Shown piece after piece: positions 35,559 to 45,330 of a stretch of 64,000 bases of DNA. The notes beneath the pieces are model-generated. The model saw only the letters and a list, made by a program, of their open reading frames with translations, ran no database searches and was not told the origin of the DNA. The stretch is from Frigoribacterium sp. PvP032 (lineage in GTDB: Bacteria; Actinomycetota; Actinomycetes; Actinomycetales; Microbacteriaceae), in assembly GCF_017833035.1 (NCBI RefSeq), contig NZ_JAFIBM010000001.1:3183762-3247761 (forward strand), written 5' to 3'. Position 1 is the stretch's first letter; each line of letters starts with the position of its first letter. The translations under genes were made by a program, and so were the position numbers.

Positions 35559-36920
35559 CTACAGGGCGAGTCGCTCGCGGACCACGTCGGCCAGCGCGTG
35601 CGCGACCCGGTCGGCGGTCTCCTGGTCGGCGGCCTCGACCATGACCCGCACGACGGGCTCGGTGCCCGACGGGCGGAGCAGCACGCGACCCGAGTCGCCG
35701 AGCTCGGCCTCGAAGGCGGCGACCGCCGCGGCGACGCCCTCGTCGCCCGCGAGGCGCTCGCGGTCGACGCCCTCGACGTTGATCAGGATCTGCGGGAACA
35801 CCGTCATGACCTGGGCCAGCTCGGCGAGCGTCTTGCCGGTCTCGGCCATGCGCGCCACGAGCGAGAGCCCCGTGAGGATGCCGTCGCCGGTCGTCGCGTA
35901 CTCGCTGAAGACGATGTGGCCGGACTGCTCGCCGCCGAGGCTGAAGCCGTGCTCGTTCATGTCCTCGAGCACGTAGCGGTCGCCGACACGTGTCTGGCGC
36001 ACCGTGATGCCGTGGTCGGCCATCGCGCGGATCAGGCCGAGGTTGCTCATCACGGTGGCGACGAGCGTGTCGTGCGCCAGCTTGCCGTGCTCTTTCTGGG
36101 CGACGGCGATGATCGCCATGATCTGGTCGCCGTCGACGACCGCGCCCGTCGCGTCGACCGCCAGGCAGCGGTCCGAGTCGCCGTCGTGGGCGATGCCGAC
36201 GTCGGCACCGTGCTCGAGCACGGCGGCGGCGAGGTTGTCGAGGTGGGTCGAGCCCACGCCGTCGTTGATGTTCATGCCGTCGGGGTCGGCCCCGATCAGC
36301 GTGATCTTCGCGCCCGCGTCGGTGAAGACCTCGGGCGAGACGGCCGAGGCGGCGCCGTGGGCGCAGTCGAGCACGACGTGGATGCCGTCGAGGCGGTTCG
36401 GCAGGGCACCGAGGAGGTGCAGGACGTACCGGTCCTCCGCGTCGGCGAAGCGACGGATGCGACCGACGTCGCCCCCGACCGGCATCAGCTGCGGCTCGCT
36501 CATGGCGGCCTCGATGCGGTCCTCGACCTCGTCGGGCAGCTTCGTGCCGCCGAACGCGAAGAACTTGATGCCGTTGTCGGGCGCCGGGTTGTGCGAGGCG
36601 CTGATCATCACGCCGAAGTCGGCGCCGATGTCGTCGACGAGGAACGCCGCCGCGGGGGTCGGGATGACCCCGGCGTCGAGCACGTCGACGCCGGAGCTGG
36701 CCAGGCCCGCCGAGACGGCGGCGGTGATGAACTCCCCCGAGATGCGGGGGTCACGAGCGACGACGGCCACCGGCCGTCGACCCTCGGCACGACGCGCCTC
36801 CGCGTGGTGCCCCTTCGTGAGCACCACCGCGCTCGCCTGGGCGAGGCCCAGGGCGAGCGCGGCGGTCAGCTCACGGTTGGCAAGTCCCCGAACGCCGTCG
36901 GTACCGAAGAGTCGCGACAT
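35559..36920 (-). CDS. glmM: Phosphoglucosamine mutase GlmM
   Basis: GlmM converts glucosamine-6-phosphate to glucosamine-1-phosphate for UDP-GlcNAc. The 453-residue protein begins [12 protein letters not shown], has the phosphoserine loop [13 protein letters not shown] near residue 105, the metal-binding DGDSDRC and the phosphate-binding [11 protein letters not shown]. It is 25 bases after rpsI, the conserved actinobacterial order rplM-rpsI-glmM. Together with glmS in this window it covers two steps of amino-sugar synthesis. Confidence 0.97.
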   Translation of the reverse strand: MSRLFGTDGVRGLANRELTAALALGLAQASAVVLTKGHHAEARRAEGRRPVAVVARDPRISGEFITAAVSAGLASSGVDVLDAGVIPTPAAAFLVDDIGADFGVMISASHNPAPDNGIKFFAFGGTKLPDEVEDRIEAAMSEPQLMPVGGDVGRIRRFADAEDRYVLHLLGALPNRLDGIHVVLDCAHGAASAVSPEVFTDAGAKITLIGADPDGMNINDGVGSTHLDNLAAAVLEHGADVGIAHDGDSDRCLAVDATGAVVDGDQIMAIIAVAQKEHGKLAHDTLVATVMSNLGLIRAMADHGITVRQTRVGDRYVLEDMNEHGFSLGGEQSGHIVFSEYATTGDGILTGLSLVARMAETGKTLAELAQVMTVFPQILINVEGVDRERLAGDEGVAAAVAAFEAELGDSGRVLLRPSGTEPVVRVMVEAADQETADRVAHALADVVRERLAL

Positions 36921-36945
36921 CGCGGACCTGCCCCCGTCGTGGTTC

Positions 36946-37431
36946 TTAGCGCTTCGAGAACTGCGAGGCCTTGCGGGCCTTCTTCAGACCGGCCTTCTTG
37001 CGCTCGATGACGCGAGCGTCACGCGTGAGGAAGCCGGCCTTCTTGAGGGTGGCGCGGTTGTTCTCGCGGTCGATCTCGTTCAGCGTGCGCGCGATGGCGA
37101 GGCGCAGCGCGCCGGCCTGGCCGGAGGGGCCGCCGCCGGTGACCTTGACGGTGACGTCGTAGGCGCCGAGCAGGTCGAGCACCTTGAACGGGTCGTTGAT
37201 CAGCTGCTGGTGCAGCTTGTTCGGGAAGTACTCCTCGAGGGTGCGGCCGTTCACCACGAAGGTGCCGGTGCCGGGCACGAGGCGCGCGCGGGCGATGGCC
37301 TCCTTGCGGCGGCCGACGGCCGAGCCGGAGACGTTCAGGACGGCGCGGGGCGTCGCCTGGGCCTCGGGAGCGGAGCTCTCGGTGGTGAAGCTCTCGGGAG
37401 CCTGGTCGATGGAATCTGCGATCTGAGCCAC
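36946..37431 (-). CDS. rpsI: Ribosomal protein uS9
   Basis: S9 sits in the 30S head with its C-terminal tail reaching the P-site tRNA. The conserved core starts at [17 protein letters not shown], continues with PFKVLDLLG and [17 protein letters not shown], and ends in the basic SQFSKR tail. The first 35 residues are an Ala/Glu/Ser-rich actinobacterial extension. The GTG at 37431 is the start, about 32 bases after rplM. Confidence 0.97.
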   Translation of the reverse strand: MAQIADSIDQAPESFTTESSAPEAQATPRAVLNVSGSAVGRRKEAIARARLVPGTGTFVVNGRTLEEYFPNKLHQQLINDPFKVLDLLGAYDVTVKVTGGGPSGQAGALRLAIARTLNEIDRENNRATLKKAGFLTRDARVIERKKAGLKKARKASQFSKR

Positions 37432-37463
37432 TGTGTGGGAGTCCTTAAGTCTGAAGGCGGACG

Positions 37464-37910
37464 CTACTGGGCGACCTGGTCGAGGGTGTAAACCGTGGGC
37501 TGCTGAGCAGCGTGGGGGTGCTCGGCACCCGCGTACACCTTCAGCTTCTTGATCTGGGCACGGCCCAGCGAGTTCTTCGGCAGCATGCCGCGGATGGCCT
37601 TCTCGACGGCGCGCGTCGGGTGCTTCTCGACCATCTCGGAGTAGGTCGTCGCCGTCAGGCCGCCCGGGTAGCCCGAGTGGCGGTAGTAGAGCTTCTCGGC
37701 CAGCTTGGAGCCGGTGAGGGCAACCTTGTCGGCGTTGATGACGATGACGAAGTCGCCCATGTCCATGTGGGGGGCGAAGGTCGCCTTGTGCTTGCCGCGC
37801 AGCAGGGCTGCCACGTGCGAGGCCAGACGGCCGAGGACGACGTCGTTCGCGTCGATGATCAGCCACTGCGGCTGGACGTCAGCCGGCTTGGGAGAGAAAG
37901 TGCGCGTCAC
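37464..37910 (-). CDS. rplM: Ribosomal protein uL13
   Basis: L13 is an early-assembly 50S protein. The 148-residue product has [44 protein letters not shown] and [13 protein letters not shown], all diagnostic. The GTG at 37910 has GGAAG upstream and matches the family start VTRTFSPK. An excellent promoter lies about 140 bases upstream (38050-38078), so the rplM-rpsI mRNA has a leader of about 130 bases that could carry autoregulation. Confidence 0.97.
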   Translation of the reverse strand: MTRTFSPKPADVQPQWLIIDANDVVLGRLASHVAALLRGKHKATFAPHMDMGDFVIVINADKVALTGSKLAEKLYYRHSGYPGGLTATTYSEMVEKHPTRAVEKAIRGMLPKNSLGRAQIKKLKVYAGAEHPHAAQQPTVYTLDQVAQ

Positions 37911-38049
37911 AGTAGTGCTGCTTCCTGGTCGAGGTGAGGTGTCCGTGAATCCCGCTCCGTTGCCGTTGTCGCGGCGATGTCGCGAGAACGAGTCAGGTGG
38001 AGGGCTCAACTTCGGGCGCCGCGCGCAGTTGCGCAGGCACCAAGGGTCG

Positions 38050-38078
38050 ACGATACCCGACACGCCAGGAGGCGTCAA
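38050..38078 (-). promoter_or_regulatory. rplM-rpsI promoter
   Basis: On the minus strand TTGACG (38078-38073) and TATCGT (38055-38050) are 17 bases apart, close to the sigma-70 consensus. It lies between the GNAT stop and rplM. Confidence 0.78.
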
Positions 38079-38120
38079 ACGGTCGTGGTCGGACGGGCGG
38101 CCGTGCCGGTCCGCCTCGCC

Positions 38121-38603
38121 TCAGGAGGCGCCGAGCGCCGTGAGCGCGCCGCCGTCGAGACGGAAGGTGGTCCACTCGTCCATCGACGCGGCGCCGAGCG
38201 ACCGGTAGAAGCCGATCGACGGCTCGTTCCAGTCGAGGACAGCCCACTCGACCCTGGCGAGGCCCCTGGCCACCGCCTCCTGCGCCAGCCTCGCCAGCAG
38301 GGCCCTGCCGTGGCCTGTGCCCCGGTGCTGCGGCGCGACGTAGAGATCCTCGAGGTGGATGCCGTGGACGCCCTCCCAGGTCGAGAAGGTGAGGAACCAG
38401 ATCGCGAGGCCGGCCAGCTCGCCGGGCTCGTCGCCGTCGACCACGAAGGCGAAGACCGCGGGCGCCTCGCCGAAGAGCGCCCGCTGGAGGTCGCCCTCCG
38501 TCGCCCTGACGGCGTCCGGCTCCTTCTCGTAGACCGCGAGCTCGACGATCAGGCGCAGCAGCTCGGGGACGTCGGACGGGACTGCGGGGCGGGGAGCGCT
38601 CAT
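38121..38603 (-). CDS. GNAT family N-acetyltransferase (SSAT-like)
   Basis: The 160-residue protein resembles diamine/thialysine acetyltransferases: LRLIVELAVYEKEPDAV near the start, GIHLEDLYVAPQHRGTGHGRALL containing the acetyl-CoA motif, and EWAVLDWNEPSIGFYRSLGA. A small amine or amino acid substrate is likely but not certain. The ATG overlaps the truA stop by four bases, so it is translated after truA. The rplM promoter lies downstream of its stop. Confidence 0.87.
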   Translation of the reverse strand: MSAPRPAVPSDVPELLRLIVELAVYEKEPDAVRATEGDLQRALFGEAPAVFAFVVDGDEPGELAGLAIWFLTFSTWEGVHGIHLEDLYVAPQHRGTGHGRALLARLAQEAVARGLARVEWAVLDWNEPSIGFYRSLGAASMDEWTTFRLDGGALTALGAS

Positions 38604-39526
38604 CCGTCGAGGCTAGCGGCCGACCTCTTGACCTGCGTGAGCACGACGCGTGCCGCGACCTCGTCGTCGGGCGGGTAGCCGACCTCGACCATGGTGAGGC
38701 CCGTCGCCGGCACCACCCGGAACTCGCCGTTGCGCGCGGCCTCGCGACGGACGCCGACGGCTCGGTGCTCGGGCATCGCGCCCTCCCCCACCGCGACGCA
38801 GGCGCCGACGAGGTTGCGGACGAGGTTGTGGCAGAACGCGTCGGCCTGCACCGTCGCGACGAGCACGCCGTCGTCGTCGCGCCGCCAGGTGAAGTGCTGC
38901 AGCTCGCGGATGGTGGTCGCGTAGTCGCGGTGCCGGCAGTAGGCGGCCCAGTCGTGCAGCCCCACGAGCCCGGCGGCCGTCGCGCTCATCAGGTCGAGGT
39001 CGAGCAGGTGGTCGTACCAGAGCGTGTGGCTGCGCCTCGTCGGGTCGCGCTCGGCCCCGCGGTCGGCGATGCGGTACTCGTAGCGCCGCCAGAGCGCGCC
39101 GAAGCGCGCGTGGAAGCCGGGAGGCGCGAGGCGCGCACCCGAGACGACGATCTCGTCCGTCGAGCCGGCCAGCCCGTTCAGCCGCCGGGCGAGCACGGTC
39201 GGCGCGTCCAGCGGCGACCGGTCGACCATGCCCCGGTGCGGCCGCTGCAGCTGGGCGATCTGCTCGTCCGTCAGGTCGAGGTGCACGACCTGGCCGCGCG
39301 CGTGCACGCCGGCGTCGGTGCGGCCGGCGACCGTGACCGTGGGCACGTGCTCGTGGCGGCCGAAGAGGGTGCGGAGCGCGGCCTCCATCTCGCCCTGGAC
39401 CGTCCGCCGCCCCGGCTGCTCGCTCCAGCCCGAGAACGCCGTGCCGTCGTAGGCCACGGTGAGCCGGACGCGGGTCAGGCCCGCCTGCACGAAGGCCGGG
39501 TCGTCGAGGGCCGGGGCGTTCGTCAC
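38600..39526 (-). CDS. truA: tRNA pseudouridine(38-40) synthase TruA
   Basis: TruA isomerises uridines 38-40 of the tRNA anticodon arm. The 308-residue product has RLTVAYDGTAFSGWSEQPG, the catalytic-Asp motif VAGRTDAGVHARGQV, RYEYRI and FCHNLVRNLVGACVAVG. An insertion of about 25 residues follows LTDEQIAQLQ. The GTG at 39526 is preceded by TAGGAT with seven bases between, so the transcript is probably leaderless. In many actinobacteria truA directly follows rplQ; here a nuclease gene is between them. Confidence 0.95.
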   Translation of the reverse strand: MTNAPALDDPAFVQAGLTRVRLTVAYDGTAFSGWSEQPGRRTVQGEMEAALRTLFGRHEHVPTVTVAGRTDAGVHARGQVVHLDLTDEQIAQLQRPHRGMVDRSPLDAPTVLARRLNGLAGSTDEIVVSGARLAPPGFHARFGALWRRYEYRIADRGAERDPTRRSHTLWYDHLLDLDLMSATAAGLVGLHDWAAYCRHRDYATTIRELQHFTWRRDDDGVLVATVQADAFCHNLVRNLVGACVAVGEGAMPEHRAVGVRREAARNGEFRVVPATGLTMVEVGYPPDDEVAARVVLTQVKRSAASLDG

Positions 39527-39533
39527 GGGGTCG

Positions 39534-39539
39534 ATCCTA
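39534..39539 (-). promoter_or_regulatory. -10 box for leaderless truA transcript
   Basis: TAGGAT on the minus strand ends seven bases before the truA GTG, identical in sequence and spacing to the glmS box. Confidence 0.55.
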
Positions 39540-39584
39540 CGGGGGCCGGGGCGCGCCTCCTCGTCGCCCCGGCTGCACGACGCC

Positions 39585-39626
39585 GACGGCGGTCGCGGCA
39601 CGGTCTCCCGTGTCGCGACCGCCGTC
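39585..39626 (-). terminator. Strong hairpin after the surface nuclease gene
   Basis: GACGGCGGTCGCG (39585-39597) pairs with CGCGACCGCCGTC (39614-39626), and the stem continues with CACGG/CCGTG after one mismatch, giving about 18 paired bases and a four-base loop. It separates the nuclease gene from truA. Confidence 0.8.
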
Positions 39627-39654
39627 GGGCAGCCCGCCCGTCAGCGCGGCGTCG

Positions 39655-42453
39655 TCAGGCCCCCGAGGAGGCGCGGCGACGGCGGACGAGGATCGTCCCG
39701 CCCGCGGTCAGCAGCGCCAGCGCCAGGGCGACCCACGCCGCGATCGAGTCCGAGCCCGTGTAGGCGAGGCCGTCGGCCGTCGGCGCCTGGCCTGCCGGGA
39801 CGGCACCGCCGGGAGCGGCGGGCGCGGCCGGGTCAGCCGGGTCGGCAGGGTCGGCCGGGTTCGCGGGATCGGCCGGGTCGCCGGGCGTGCCGGGCAGGCC
39901 CGGCTCCGTCGGGTCGACCACGTCGGCCAGCAGGTCGAGGCCCACGACGACGGGGTCGTGGTCGCTCGCCCGGAACTGGTCCGGCTGCCAGAGCTGGACC
40001 GCGTTGTAGTTGAAGCGGCTGTACTCGAGGCCGACGGACTCGCCCGAGTTGATGTTCCAGATGTCCACCCCGGAGACCGTCTCGAGGGCGGCGGGCGAGG
40101 CCAGCACGTGGTCGAGCGAGCCGCTGAGGCCGCTGAACACGTAGCTGTACTCGCCCGTCTCGGTCGAGCCGAGGTCGGTGTAGCCGGCCGTGCGGAGCAC
40201 CTGGATCGGGTCCTCCTCGCTGTAGGCGTTGAAGTCGCCCAGCAGGAACACCTTGTCGGTGCCGGCCACCGCCTCCTGCGCCGTCGCGAACGCCGCGAGG
40301 GCCGTCGCCTGGTTGACGCGCGAGGCGTTGGAGGCGCCCTGCCCGTCGCCGAGGTCGGCGTCAGGGCCGCTTCCGCTGCCCTTGGACTTGAAGTGGTTGG
40401 CGATGGCGAGGAACGTCGAGTCCGCGTCGCCGCCCACCGGCCGGAAGGCCTGCGAGAGAGGCTGACGAGCGTTGCTGAACGCCGGCGAGCCCGTGAGGAT
40501 CGTCGACTGCCCCGTCGTCTCGACGGCCGCCTTCTTGTAGATGAAGGCCAGACGGATGACGTCCTCGTTGGCGGGGCGGGCCTCGGGGGCGGGCGACGGC
40601 ACGAAGGCCCAGACGTCCGACCCGGCGGCGGCGTTCAGGGCACGGACGAGCGTGTCGACTGCCTCGTCACGGTCCTTGCCGAAGCGGGCCGAGTTCTCGA
40701 TCTCCTCGAGCGAGACGACGTCCGCGCCGAGCGCGTTGATCGCCGTGACGATCTTGACCTGCTGACGGGCGAGGCTCTCGGCGTTCGCGGCGCCGCGCGC
40801 GTCGCAGCCGCTGTTCACGGTGAGGGGCGCGCCCGCACGGTCGCGGTAGAACGTGCAGCCGGGGACGCTGTCACCGGTCGTCGTGAAGTAGTTCAGCACG
40901 TTGAAGCTCGCGAGCGAGATGTCGCCGCCCACGTCGCGGGGCCGGTCGGTGCGCACGTTCTCGAAGGTCACGGGAAGTTCCGCGTACGCGGTGTCGCCGG
41001 TGATCCGACCGGTCGGCTGGTACTTCCACGCCGAGTTGCGGAAGTCGAGCACGACGGGGTCGGTGAACGAGACCGACGCGCCCACGCTGACCGGGTGCTC
41101 GTTCGAGAGCCACGGCACGGGGATCGACTGGTTCGCCGCCGTGAAGAAGTTCGTCGTGGCGCCGTCGTCGAGGGTGACGGCCCGCGCGGCGTTGTCCGCC
41201 ACGACTGCCGCCGCCTCGGCGCTGCCGGGGGTCGCGACCTCGGTCGGCTGGATCAGCGGACGATCCCCGACCGCCAGCTTCACCTCGCCGTACTGGTTCG
41301 TCGTGTAGGTGTCGGCCACGGTGAACTCGCCCTGGGGCAGCACGAGCATGCTCTCGAGCGACTCGCGCTGCGCGTCGGTCGCCGGGAAACCGACGGTGGC
41401 GGGCAGCGGCGCGACGGCGGGCTCGTCGAGCACCGTCAGGGAAGACGCGCCGGTGACGGTGACCTGGGTCAGGCCGAAGAACTCGGTGACGGCGCCCACG
41501 ACCTCGACGTGGTCGCCCGGCTCGACGAGGCCCGCGGTGGAGGCCGAGTAGACGAAGACCGCGTCGGAGGAGAGATGGGTGCCGAGGTCGAGCGCGCCGC
41601 CGGTGCCAGGGGTCTGGATGACGTAGCCGTTCAGGCCGCCGGTCGGGTAGGTCGCGGTGACGACGCCGCGGGTGGTCACCGTGCGGCCGGCCCACGGGCT
41701 GACGTCGGTGGCGCCCTGCAGCTCGGCGATGGTGACGTCGGCCTCGCTGACCGGGTCGGGGACGGGCACCGGGTCGGTCGGCGTCGTGCCGCCTCCCCCG
41801 GAGTTCTGGGGGGTGATCTGGGACTGCTGCACGAAGTCGGCCGAGTTGACGTCGGTGTCGACGAAGTCGGTGCGCACGTAGGAGGTGGGGGTGCTGTTGC
41901 CGGAGCCGACCTCGGCAGCGCTCGTCTCGAACACGGTGGCCACGCCGTAGCCGAGAGCGTCGACGACGCCGGGCGTCGTGGACGACACGGACCCGACGGG
42001 CAGCGTCAGGGGCGCGGTCGCGTCGGAGAGGACGACGACTCCGCTCGCGCCGGCCGGGTTGAGGGTGGTGACCGCGTCCGGGGTCGGCAGCGGGGCGCCG
42101 TTCGCCGCGTTCGAGGCCATCTGCACGAGGTAGTGGCCGCCGGGGGCGATCGAGCCGGAGAGCGCCGCGGGCGTGAACGCGCCCGTGCCGGTGGCCGACC
42201 GGTACTGGAGCGACCAGCCCGCCAGCGAGACGGAGGCGGTGGTCGGGTTGTACAGCTCCACGAACTTGTTCGCATACGGGGCGTTCGCGCTGCCGCCCTT
42301 GGCGTACAGCTCCGAGATGACGACGCCGGCGTCGTCAGGGGCTGCGGAGGCGGCGGCGGGGACGAGCGGGCCGAGCAGGACGGCGAGGCCGGCCACCAGG
42401 GCGACCGCCCTGGTGGGGACGTGTCGGGGACGGTGCGGGGGTCGGGACGGCAT
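39655..42453 (-). CDS. ExeM/NucH-type extracellular nuclease with LAxTG wall anchor
   Basis: The 932-residue protein starts at ATG 42453 (AAGGA upstream) with a signal peptide ending near PAAASA. Domains: lamin-tail domain (about 42-165, VVISELYAKGG), an OB-fold region (about 240-330), then an endonuclease/exonuclease/phosphatase domain (about 520-850). Its catalytic motifs are SFNVLNYF, VVSLEEIEN, IANHFKSKG, LLGDFNAY and SDHDPV, all intact. A Pro/Asp/Ala spacer leads to LAYTG, a membrane helix and RRRR, a sortase E-type anchor. It probably degrades extracellular DNA at the cell wall. Its site between rplQ and truA is unusual. Confidence 0.9.
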   Translation of the reverse strand: MPSRPPHRPRHVPTRAVALVAGLAVLLGPLVPAAASAAPDDAGVVISELYAKGGSANAPYANKFVELYNPTTASVSLAGWSLQYRSATGTGAFTPAALSGSIAPGGHYLVQMASNAANGAPLPTPDAVTTLNPAGASGVVVLSDATAPLTLPVGSVSSTTPGVVDALGYGVATVFETSAAEVGSGNSTPTSYVRTDFVDTDVNSADFVQQSQITPQNSGGGGTTPTDPVPVPDPVSEADVTIAELQGATDVSPWAGRTVTTRGVVTATYPTGGLNGYVIQTPGTGGALDLGTHLSSDAVFVYSASTAGLVEPGDHVEVVGAVTEFFGLTQVTVTGASSLTVLDEPAVAPLPATVGFPATDAQRESLESMLVLPQGEFTVADTYTTNQYGEVKLAVGDRPLIQPTEVATPGSAEAAAVVADNAARAVTLDDGATTNFFTAANQSIPVPWLSNEHPVSVGASVSFTDPVVLDFRNSAWKYQPTGRITGDTAYAELPVTFENVRTDRPRDVGGDISLASFNVLNYFTTTGDSVPGCTFYRDRAGAPLTVNSGCDARGAANAESLARQQVKIVTAINALGADVVSLEEIENSARFGKDRDEAVDTLVRALNAAAGSDVWAFVPSPAPEARPANEDVIRLAFIYKKAAVETTGQSTILTGSPAFSNARQPLSQAFRPVGGDADSTFLAIANHFKSKGSGSGPDADLGDGQGASNASRVNQATALAAFATAQEAVAGTDKVFLLGDFNAYSEEDPIQVLRTAGYTDLGSTETGEYSYVFSGLSGSLDHVLASPAALETVSGVDIWNINSGESVGLEYSRFNYNAVQLWQPDQFRASDHDPVVVGLDLLADVVDPTEPGLPGTPGDPADPANPADPADPADPAAPAAPGGAVPAGQAPTADGLAYTGSDSIAAWVALALALLTAGGTILVRRRRASSGA

Positions 42454-42614
42454 GAGTTCCTTCAGCAGGGAGAACGGGGACCCTGTGAACCTAGGCGGGA
42501 CGCGGGCCCGGCTGGTTTCCGTCACGTGTCGTCTAGGTGAACGACACCTGTTCGGGGGACGCGCATGTCGGCAGGATGCCCCACCGGCGACCTGGCCGTG
42601 TCCTGGGGCGACGA

Positions 42615-42650
42615 CAGAGGGCCCGTCACCTCGCGGTGACGGGCCCTCTG
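42615..42650 (-). terminator. Terminator of the alpha operon (after rplQ)
   Basis: A perfect 16-bp stem, CAGAGGGCCCGTCACC with GGTGACGGGCCCTCTG, closes a four-base loop 32 bases past the rplQ stop. It ends the long ribosomal transcript before the nuclease gene. Confidence 0.85.
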
Positions 42651-42681
42651 CCGGTGGTTCTTCTGACTAGTTGTCGTCTGA

Positions 42682-43233
42682 CTACTTGTCGTCCGACTTC
42701 GCGGCGGCGTCGGTCTCGACCTCGTCGGCGGCAGCCGTCTCGGTCTCGGCCTCGACGGGCTCGCTCTGCTCGATCGTCTCGGTCTCGTCGACCGGGGCCT
42801 CCGTGGGCTCCTCGACGGGCGCGGCGGCCGGCGTGGCCTTCGAGCTCGACGACGACTTGACCTTGGGGGTGACGGGCTCGAGCACGAGCTCGATCGACAC
42901 CATCGAGGCGTTGTCGCCCTTGCGGAAGCCGAGCTTCGTGATGCGGGTGTAGCCGCCCTCACGGTTCTCGACGAGCGGCGCGATCTCGGTGAAGAGGATG
43001 TGCGCGGCGTCCTTGTTGTTGCGCAGCGTCTGCATCGCACGACGACGCGACGCGAGGTCGCCCCGCTTCGCGAAGGTGACGAGGCGCTCGGCGACGGGAC
43101 GCAGGCGCTTGGCCTTCGTCTCGGTCGTCTTGATGCTCTTGTGCTCGAAGAGCGAGGCGGCGAGGTTCGCGAGCATCAGGCGCTCGTGAGCCGGTCCGCC
43201 TCCGAGGCGGGGACCCTTGGTGGGCTTGGGCAT
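42682..43233 (-). CDS. rplQ: Ribosomal protein bL17
   Basis: The first 120 residues are a normal L17: [38 protein letters not shown] and NREGGYTRI. The rest (about residues 125-183) is an acidic, Ala/Glu/Thr-rich low-complexity tail absent in most bacteria but common in actinobacteria. It ends the alpha operon, 50 bases after rpoA. Confidence 0.96.
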   Translation of the reverse strand: MPKPTKGPRLGGGPAHERLMLANLAASLFEHKSIKTTETKAKRLRPVAERLVTFAKRGDLASRRRAMQTLRNNKDAAHILFTEIAPLVENREGGYTRITKLGFRKGDNASMVSIELVLEPVTPKVKSSSSSKATPAAAPVEEPTEAPVDETETIEQSEPVEAETETAAADEVETDAAAKSDDK

Positions 43234-43283
43234 GGTGGTTGGTTCCTAGCTGTCGAAGATGGAGGGCGTCGGGCGGACGAGAC

Positions 43284-44276
43284 CTAGTTGGTCTCTTCCT
43301 CGTCGTAGCCGCTGTAGAAGTGGGCTCCGTCGAACCCGGGGACCGTGTCCTTGAGCGAGAGGCCCAGCTCGACGAGCTTGTCCTTCACCTCGTCGACCGA
43401 CTTCTGACCGAAGTTGCGGATGTTCATGAGCTGCGTCTCCGAGAGGGCGACGAGCTCGGACACCGTGTTGATGCCCTCGCGCTTCAGGCAGTTGTAGCTG
43501 CGGACCGACAGGTCCAGGTCTTCGATCGGGGTCTGCAGCTCGCTGGAGAGGACGGCGTCGACCGGCGCGGGGCCGATCTCGATGCCCTCGGCAGCGGTGT
43601 TGAGCTCGCGCGCCAGGCCGAACAGCTCGGTCAGGGTGCGACCGGCCGACGCGATGGCGTCGCGCGGCGTGATCGCCGGCTTCGTCTCGACGTCGACGAC
43701 CAGGCGGTCGAAGTCGGTGCGCTCACCGGCACGAGTCGCCTCGACGCGGTAGGTGACCTTGAGCACGGGCGAGTAGATCGAGTCGATCGGGATCTGGCCC
43801 GCCTCGCTGAACTCCGCGCGGTTCTGCACGGCCGAGACGTAGCCGCGGCCACGCTCGATGGTCAGCTCGAGCTCGAACTTCGCCTTGTCGTTGAGCGTGG
43901 CGATGACGAGCTCGGGGTTGTGGATCTCGACGCCGGCCGGAGCCGAGATGTCGGCGGCCGTGACCTGGCCGGCACCCTGCTTGCGCAGGTAGGCCGTGAT
44001 CGGCTCGTCGTGCTCGCTCGAGACGACCAGCTGCTTGATGTTGAGGATGACCTCGGTCACGTCCTCCTTCACGCCGGGGACGGTCGTGAACTCGTGCAGC
44101 ACGCCGTCGATGCGGATGCTGGTGACGGCCGCGCCGGGGATCGACGACAGCAGCGTGCGACGCAGCGAGTTGCCGAGGGTGTAGCCGAAGCCGGGCTCGA
44201 GGGGCTCGATCGCGAAACGCGAGCGGAACTCCGAGATGTTCTCCTCGGTGAGGGTGGGGCGCTGTGCAATGAGCAC
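43284..44276 (-). CDS. rpoA: RNA polymerase alpha subunit
   Basis: The 330-residue subunit nucleates RNA polymerase assembly. The N-terminal domain has [21 protein letters not shown]; the C-terminal domain with LNLKREGI-type helix-hairpin-helix reads [20 protein letters not shown] and [10 protein letters not shown]. The GTG at 44276 has AAAGGA upstream. A perfect dyad lies just ahead in its leader. It is followed by rplQ. Confidence 0.98.
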   Translation of the reverse strand: MLIAQRPTLTEENISEFRSRFAIEPLEPGFGYTLGNSLRRTLLSSIPGAAVTSIRIDGVLHEFTTVPGVKEDVTEVILNIKQLVVSSEHDEPITAYLRKQGAGQVTAADISAPAGVEIHNPELVIATLNDKAKFELELTIERGRGYVSAVQNRAEFSEAGQIPIDSIYSPVLKVTYRVEATRAGERTDFDRLVVDVETKPAITPRDAIASAGRTLTELFGLARELNTAAEGIEIGPAPVDAVLSSELQTPIEDLDLSVRSYNCLKREGINTVSELVALSETQLMNIRNFGQKSVDEVKDKLVELGLSLKDTVPGFDGAHFYSGYDEEETN

Positions 44277-44294
44277 TGTGGGTTCCTTTCGGCG

Positions 44295-44316
44295 GAGAGT
44301 CCGCTATATGACTCTC
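44295..44316 (-). promoter_or_regulatory. Dyad in the rpoA leader
   Basis: GAGAGTC (44295-44301) and GACTCTC (44310-44316) enclose an eight-base AT-rich loop (CGCTATAT), 19-40 bases upstream of the rpoA GTG. A hairpin here would lie just above the ribosome site. The same patch contains TATAG, so an internal promoter is possible. Confidence 0.45.
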
Positions 44317-44464
44317 GGCGGTACGACAGGGTGGCTGGCCCGTCGGTCTCTTGAGTTGTGGGTGCCCCGTGCGATGGACGCAGGAGGCGGTGGTGACGCG
44401 GTCGAGCCCGCCGCGCCTCCTCGCCCCGCGAGGGGAGGAGGAGGCACGACGGGCGGCAACTCAG

Positions 44465-44863
44465 TTAGACGCGACGACGCTTCGGCGGGCGGCAGCCGTT
44501 GTGCGCCTGCGGGGTGACGTCGTTGATCGAGCCGACCTCGAGGCCAGCGGCCTGGAGGGAGCGGATCGCGGTCTCGCGACCCGAGCCCGGGCCCTTGACG
44601 AAGACGTCGACCTTCTTGACGCCGTGCTCCTGCGCCTGACGCGCAGCCGACTCGGCCGCGAGCTGCGCGGCGAACGGGGTCGACTTGCGCGAGCCCTTGA
44701 AGCCGACGGCGCCGGACGAAGCCCAGCTCAGCACGGCACCCGAGGGATCGGTGATCGACACGATGGTGTTGTTGAACGTGCTCTTGATGTGGGCCTGGCC
44801 CACTGCGACGTTCTTCTTCTCTTTGCGGCGGGGCTTGCGCGCGGCCGACTTCGGTGCTGCCAT
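44465..44863 (-). CDS. rpsK: Ribosomal protein uS11
   Basis: S11 forms part of the 30S platform near the Shine-Dalgarno helix. The 132-residue protein has [53 protein letters not shown] and the ending [13 protein letters not shown] 188-bp gap holding the rpoA leader follows it. It is 44 bases after rpsM. Confidence 0.98.
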   Translation of the reverse strand: MAAPKSAARKPRRKEKKNVAVGQAHIKSTFNNTIVSITDPSGAVLSWASSGAVGFKGSRKSTPFAAQLAAESAARQAQEHGVKKVDVFVKGPGSGRETAIRSLQAAGLEVGSINDVTPQAHNGCRPPKRRRV

Positions 44864-44907
44864 TTTGATCTCCTACGAACCTAGAGGCGTACGGCGGGAG
44901 CCGGGGC

Positions 44908-45282
44908 CTAGCGAGCCTTCTTCTTGCCGGCGACGGTGCGCTTCGGGCCCTTGCGGGTACGCGCGTTCGTCTTGGTGCGCTGGCCGCGCACAGGCAGGCC
45001 GCGGCGGTGGCGGATGCCCTCGTAGCTGCCGATCTCGACCTTGCGGCGGATGTCGGCGGCGACCTCGCGTCGGAGGTCTCCCTCTACCTTGAAGTTGCCC
45101 TCGATGTGGTCGCGGAGCAGGACGAGCTGGTCGTCCGTGAGGTCCTTGACGCGGATGTTGCCGTCGATCTCGGTCTCGGCCAGAGTCTTGAGCGCGCGGG
45201 TGCGGCCGACTCCGTAGATGTAGGTCAGTGCGACTTCGACGCGCTTGTCGCGCGGGATGTCAACGCCTGCTAGACGTGCCAT
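44908..45282 (-). CDS. rpsM: Ribosomal protein uS13
   Basis: S13 is a 30S head protein contacting the P-site tRNA and bridging to the 50S. The 124-residue product has [20 protein letters not shown], the [11 protein letters not shown] helix-turn segment, and [21 protein letters not shown] with the basic tail. It starts the rpsM-rpsK-rpoA-rplQ run, 193 bases after rpmJ. Confidence 0.98.
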   Translation of the reverse strand: MARLAGVDIPRDKRVEVALTYIYGVGRTRALKTLAETEIDGNIRVKDLTDDQLVLLRDHIEGNFKVEGDLRREVAADIRRKVEIGSYEGIRHRRGLPVRGQRTKTNARTRKGPKRTVAGKKKAR

Positions 45283-45330
45283 GGTGGCTTCTCCTCAGAG
45301 AGTGGTGGAGGTGTGACGCAGCACCGGTGC

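Noticed and set aside
39610-42540. A 976-codon open frame antisense to the nuclease gene
   Set aside because: Composition is Arg/Gly/Val-biased with no motif, while the opposite strand encodes a complete nuclease with signal and anchor.
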